DNA from: Nocardioides sp. | Lineage (GTDB): Bacteria > Actinomycetota > Actinomycetes > Propionibacteriales > Nocardioidaceae | Length of the DNA stretch: 9,443 nt | Direction of reading: 5' to 3' | Assembly: GCA_003519585.1 (NCBI GenBank) | Contig: DOWL01000160.1 | Location: 1-9,443 of the forward strand | Shown: positions 6,763 through 9,443 of the stretch, in pieces | Numbering within the stretch: the first letter of the stretch is position 1 | How the letters are laid out: each line of letters starts with the position of its first letter | Made by a program: the position numbers and the translations under genes | Notes under the pieces: generated by a model | What the model was told of the DNA's origin: nothing | What the model saw: the letters and a program-made list of their open reading frames with translations, nothing else | Database searches by the model: none

Positions 6763-7479
6763 ATGAGCACCACCATCCACACCGACGACCGCACCCTCTC
6801 CTCGCCCCGAGCCCGCAGCGACGCACGCCGGGCCGCCGGCGCCCTGACGCTGGCCTCCGTGCTGGCGATCGCCGGGTTCTCCGTCCTCGGCTCCGTCTTC
6901 GAATACCCACAGATCCTGGACGAGCCGACCGCTGACGTACTCGCGCTCTTCCGCGAGCACGAGAGCACCGTGCGGACCTGGTTCGCCCTGCTCGCCGTCG
7001 GCTCCGCACTGATGGCTCCAGCCGGCATCTGGCTGGGACGGCTCGCCGGGCGCCCCCTCGGCCGCTGGATCGCCGGCCTCGGCATCGCCGCGGCGACCGT
7101 CCAGGTCATCGGTCTGCAGCGCTGGGTGACGCTGGTCCCCGGCATCAGCCACGACGCACTCGACCCGAGCCTGCGTGCCGACGCGGAGGACCGCTTCGAA
7201 CTGCTGCACCTCGTGCTCGGCAAGGCGATCGGCGAGACCCTCGGCTACGCCCTCACCGCTGCGTTCACCGTGCTGGTCGTGATCGCGCTGCGCCGCGTTG
7301 GGCTGCTGCCGACCTGGCTCGCCGTCGGCGGTTTCGTCTCCGCCGGCCTGATCGCCACCGGCGTGGTGATCCCGGTCATCGAGCCGGCCAGCCTCACCAA
7401 CTTCGCCGGGTACGTCGTCTGGTGCGCCTGGCTGATCGCGGTCGCTGTCGTGCTGTTCCAGGCGGGCCGGCGCCGATGA
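6763..7479 (+). CDS. DUF4386-type multi-pass membrane protein
   Basis: 238 residues starting MSTTIHTDDRTLSS, with GGAAGGA seven to eight bases before the ATG. The much longer frame opening at 6328 has no ribosome binding site and would overlap two other genes, so I rejected it. Six membrane helices are likely at about 25-45, 72-92, 102-119, 157-177, 182-206 and 213-233. The SVFEYPQILDEPTADVLALF stretch after helix 1 is typical of the DUF4386 family as I know it. The role of these integral membrane proteins is not established. It is the last gene of the 6105-7479 set, in line with a membrane or envelope role for the set. The loop ISHDALDPSLRADAEDRFELLHLV between helices 3 and 4 probably lies outside the membrane. 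Confidence 0.85.
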   Translation: MSTTIHTDDRTLSSPRARSDARRAAGALTLASVLAIAGFSVLGSVFEYPQILDEPTADVLALFREHESTVRTWFALLAVGSALMAPAGIWLGRLAGRPLGRWIAGLGIAAATVQVIGLQRWVTLVPGISHDALDPSLRADAEDRFELLHLVLGKAIGETLGYALTAAFTVLVVIALRRVGLLPTWLAVGGFVSAGLIATGVVIPVIEPASLTNFAGYVVWCAWLIAVAVVLFQAGRRR

Positions 7480-7481
7480 CT

Positions 7482-7499
7482 CCCAACAAGATTGTTGGG
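7482..7499. promoter_or_regulatory. Perfect palindrome, likely operator of the toxin-antitoxin operon
   Basis: CCCAACAA at 7482-7489 and TTGTTGGG at 7492-7499 are exact reverse complements separated by GA. The element sits just upstream of the -10 element at 7505-7510 and covers the -35 zone, so a protein bound here would block RNA polymerase. The HTH antitoxin encoded directly downstream is the natural ligand, as autoregulation is usual for such operons. No T-run follows, so it is unlikely to be an intrinsic terminator for the gene ending at 7479. Confidence 0.75.
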
Positions 7500-7504
7500 C
7501 GAGG

Positions 7505-7510
7505 TATGAT
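7505..7510 (+). promoter_or_regulatory. -10 element of the toxin-antitoxin operon, leaderless start
   Basis: TATGAT differs from TATAAT at one base and stands out in this GC-rich DNA. It ends six bases before the ATG at 7517, so transcription should begin at or next to the start codon. A good -35 is not visible; the zone for it lies within the palindrome. Confidence 0.7.
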
Positions 7511-7516
7511 GCGGAC

Positions 7517-7936
7517 ATGAGCGCGAATCCGGCTCGCAGGTCCACGGCGGCGAAGTCGACCACCCCCAAGTCTGCCGCCACGGTGACGGTCGGGGGAAAG
7601 GTCGTCGACATCACCCGGTTCCGCACCGAGGTTCTCATCGAGAGGGCCGGGTCGGTCACGGCTGCGGCGGAGTTGCTCGGGGTCTCGAAATCGCAGCCAT
7701 CGCGGTGGCGCACAGGCGAGGAGACCCCCTCGCCAGAGAAGGCGCGGGCGCTCAATGACCTGGAGCACGTTTTCTCGCGGGCGGCGTTGATCTTCGAGCC
7801 GGACGTCATCAAGGACTGGATGACGGGTCCGAACTCCTACCTCCAGGGAGCCCGTCCGATCGACGTCCTGCGCAGGCGCGGCGTCTCCGAGGTCCTCGAC
7901 GCGCTCGATGCGGCCGAGCAAATCGCCTTCGGCTGA
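7517..7936 (+). CDS. Xre/MbcA/ParS-type antitoxin of a RES-Xre toxin-antitoxin pair
   Basis: 139 residues in three parts. The N-terminal tail of about 25 residues is rich in Arg, Lys, Ala, Ser and Thr and is probably disordered. A helix-turn-helix region follows at about 45-68 (SVTAAAELLGVSKSQPSRWR). The C-terminal domain at about 85-139, including DWMTGPNSYLQGARPIDVLRR and ending EVLDALDAAEQIAFG, matches the MbcA/ParS/Xre toxin-binding domain (DUF2384). In this family the antitoxin binds the RES toxin, covers its active site, and represses the operon. The order antitoxin first, toxin second is usual. The start is set by the -10 element six bases upstream, with no ribosome binding site. The stop codon lies ten bases before the toxin gene, and its TGA is part of the toxin's ribosome binding site region, so translation is probably coupled. 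Confidence 0.92.
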   Translation: MSANPARRSTAAKSTTPKSAATVTVGGKVVDITRFRTEVLIERAGSVTAAAELLGVSKSQPSRWRTGEETPSPEKARALNDLEHVFSRAALIFEPDVIKDWMTGPNSYLQGARPIDVLRRRGVSEVLDALDAAEQIAFG

Positions 7937-7945
7937 GGCGCCTGG

Positions 7946-8506
7946 GTGATCTTGTACCGCGTCTTCCCCTACCTCGAGACTGCGAAGCCCGGAGAGGCCG
8001 GTTCCCCCACCTACGTACATCGCCCCCAAGGCGGCGGCCGCCTCGACAACCCATCCGTGTACGACGCGTGGTACTTCGGGCTGACTCCTGAGGCGGCTGT
8101 CGGGGAGTCCTTCGGTGACCTCGCCATGTGGCGAGACGGCATGTTCCGACTCCCGGTCCTCAAGGGCTCCCGCAAGGTGCTGGGCGTCTACGAGGTCGAC
8201 GACACCATTCCGGTGCTCGACATGGACGACGCGAAGGTGCTGCTCGATCGCCACCTACGACCGACCCAGGTGGTGGCTCGCAACTACTCCGTCACCCAGG
8301 GTTGGGGACTCCAGATCCACCACGAGGGCCGGTGGGCGGGGGTGCGCTGGTGGTCCTATCAGCGACCGCACTGGACGGTGTACTGCCTGTGGGTGCCCGT
8401 CGGGGACCGGTGCCCAGCCCGATTCGTCGACTACGAGGAACTCCACCTCGGTCATCGGTCCGTAGTGGACGCGGCGCACTCGCTGGAGCGCCCCATCGTT
8501 CGCTGA
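7946..8506 (+). CDS. RES-domain toxin (NAD+-degrading, MbcT-like)
   Basis: 186 residues starting MILYRVFPYLETAKPGEAGS. The RES fold is recognised from ILYRV at the start, GGRLDNP with R32, YFGLTPEAAVGE with Y43 and E54, and GVRWWSYQR with S137. These supply the Arg, Tyr, Glu and Ser residues that define the family. RES toxins such as MbcT break down NAD+ by phosphorolysis or hydrolysis and stop growth or kill the cell unless held by the antitoxin. The start is GTG at 7946, with GAGG at 7935-7938 overlapping the antitoxin stop. The length is normal for the family and all key residues appear intact, so it is probably active. It ends 33 bases from the convergent DUF222/HNH gene. I see no strong terminator in that gap. 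Confidence 0.92.
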   Translation: MILYRVFPYLETAKPGEAGSPTYVHRPQGGGRLDNPSVYDAWYFGLTPEAAVGESFGDLAMWRDGMFRLPVLKGSRKVLGVYEVDDTIPVLDMDDAKVLLDRHLRPTQVVARNYSVTQGWGLQIHHEGRWAGVRWWSYQRPHWTVYCLWVPVGDRCPARFVDYEELHLGHRSVVDAAHSLERPIVR

Positions 8507-8539
8507 CGGGCAGGCACAGTTCTGCGCCCGCGACCACGG

Positions 8540-9443
8540 CTAGACGGTAGGCGCCCGCGAGACGTAGGTGTGTCCGGTGGGTGTGGTGGTCTCGACGGTG
8601 TGGACGGGGCCGGGGCGTGGTCTTGCTTTCCAGCCGAGTGCTTGTTTGGCGTAGTTGCATTCCTCGCAGGTCCCTTGGCCGTTGGCTGCACTTGTCGGTC
8701 CGCCGTCTGCGTGGTCTTCGACGTGGTCGAGGTGGCGGATCGGTGCGCCGCACCACTTGGTGCGGCATCTTCGGTCTCTGAGCCGGAGGAACTCGGCGAG
8801 TTTGCCGTTGAAGTACCGGCCACCCTTCTCCATGGCCACCAACTCACCAGCCTTGGACTGGTAGAGGCGGGTAACCCAGTCGGCTACGCCTTGTTCGGCG
8901 TGGCTGGCGATCCACTCGCGGAGCAGGTCACCGGGCACGGGGCCGTACCCCTCGACCTCGCCGCTGCCATGCCCATCCCCGAAGAGGACGGTGTCGGGAA
9001 CCACCACGTGAATGACCAGCGGCAGCTCCGCGGGACCTGTCGTCGTAGCGAGGTGGGGTGCGAGGACGCGCTGCACCAGGGTGTCGGCCATGATCGCCCC
9101 ACGGGAACGCTGGTCGCCGGCGCTCCTGGCGCGGTCGGCTGGATCGAGGAGGGCTTTATGAACCGCGACGCCGTCCTTGACCGGCAGTAGCGCTCCGAAC
9201 CAGGTCATCACGTCCGGCGCCGGCCTCAGCGTGGTGTGCCGGTCGGCCTCGGCCCGGGCGCGGCGTCGGGCGACCGCGGCCGGGTCCAACTTCGAGGCGA
9301 GATCCCGAGCAGCGGCGACCAACTCCCGTTCACCCATCTCCTCCAACCGGTCCGGGTCGCCAGCGAGCTGTCGGTCGACCTCGAGCCGCTCCTCGAGGGC
9401 GAGGCATCCGGTTTCGCGGGCGATCAGGGTGGCCCGCCACTCG
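8540..9443 (-). CDS. DUF222 / HNH endonuclease-domain protein (13E12-type), N-terminus beyond window
   Basis: The minus-strand frame is open from the right edge to TAG at 8540-8542, giving about 300 C-terminal residues, so the true start is outside the window. The first visible residues, EWRATLIARETGCLALEERL, continue into LDPAAVARRRARAEADRHTT and LRPAPDVMTWFGALLPVKDGVAVHKAL, then SRGAIMADTLVQRVL, all typical of the DUF222 domain. The C-terminus has an HNH nuclease motif: CRTKWCGAPIRHLDHVEDH, then an Asn in SAANGQG, then CEECNYAK, with two Cys pairs suited to bind zinc. Such proteins occur in many copies in actinomycete genomes, related to the mycobacterial 13E12 repeat family. Their function is uncertain: they may be nucleases tied to mobile DNA. 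An internal TTG at 9344-9346 could start a shorter form, but the upstream frame is clearly conserved domain. Confidence 0.92.
   Translation of the reverse strand, partial: EWRATLIARETGCLALEERLEVDRQLAGDPDRLEEMGERELVAAARDLASKLDPAAVARRRARAEADRHTTLRPAPDVMTWFGALLPVKDGVAVHKALLDPADRARSAGDQRSRGAIMADTLVQRVLAPHLATTTGPAELPLVIHVVVPDTVLFGDGHGSGEVEGYGPVPGDLLREWIASHAEQGVADWVTRLYQSKAGELVAMEKGGRYFNGKLAEFLRLRDRRCRTKWCGAPIRHLDHVEDHADGGPTSAANGQGTCEECNYAKQALGWKARPRPGPVHTVETTTPTGHTYVSRAPTV

Noticed and set aside
7482..7499. The palindrome as an intrinsic terminator for the DUF4386 gene
   Set aside because: The gap in the stem is only two bases and no T-run follows; it lies immediately before a promoter, which fits an operator better.
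6679..7812. A 377-codon minus-strand frame across the DUF4386 and antitoxin genes
   Set aside because: It covers two supported plus-strand genes and their operator, and the product is low-complexity and Asp/Gly/Glu-rich.
7394..8254. A 286-codon minus-strand frame opposite the toxin-antitoxin genes
   Set aside because: The plus strand carries the Xre/MbcA and RES motifs with proper start signals; this frame has none.
1..9443. CRISPR array, insertion sequence, rRNA or tRNA gene
   Set aside because: I saw no spaced direct repeats of CRISPR size, no transposase or terminal inverted repeats, and no RNA gene structure anywhere in the window.

Overview
The window comes from a very GC-rich actinomycete chromosome. 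Sampled lines of coding sequence run about 67-75% G+C. GTG starts, a DUF222/HNH (13E12-type) protein, an AfsR-like BTAD/NTPase regulator and a MbcA/MbcT-like toxin-antitoxin pair all fit Actinomycetes. A Nocardioides-like member of the Propionibacteriales is my best guess, but this is not proven.

Layout: (1) 1-1691, minus: the N-terminal 564 residues of an MMPL-family transporter that runs off the left edge. (2) 1807-4809, minus: a 1000-residue SARP/AfsR-like regulator (winged helix, BTAD, NTPase, helical repeats). (3) 4893-5792, minus: an unrecognised protein with leucine-rich-repeat-like spacing, in DNA of clearly lower G+C (two sampled lines near 57%), probably acquired. (4) 5811-6054: non-coding. 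(5) 6105-7479, plus: a three-gene set of a small unknown protein, a short and apparently shortened membrane protein, and a DUF4386-type membrane protein. (6) 7517-8506, plus: a Xre/MbcA-type antitoxin and a RES-domain toxin, with a perfect 8-bp-arm palindrome in the promoter. (7) 8540-9443, minus: a DUF222/HNH protein cut by the right edge.

The most informative signal is regulatory. Two intergenic regions about 4.3 kb apart each carry three copies of CGTCAG(C/G) at an exact 11-bp period: 1757-1785 reading towards the MMPL gene, and 6055-6083 reading towards the 6105 gene. In both cases a -10-like hexamer (GAAGGT or GACCGT) begins nine bases after the last CGTCAGC. This is the geometry known for SARP-family activators. 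The obvious candidate to bind both is the SARP/AfsR-like protein encoded between them. I infer a small local regulon in which the regulator switches on an MMPL transporter on one side and a set of small membrane proteins on the other, with the low-G+C gene lying inside it.

Three genes (regulator, 6105 gene, antitoxin) have a TANNNT-like hexamer ending exactly six bases before the start codon and no convincing ribosome binding site, which suggests leaderless transcripts. The remaining starts have recognisable Shine-Dalgarno sequences, apart from the edge-truncated 8540 gene whose start is not seen.
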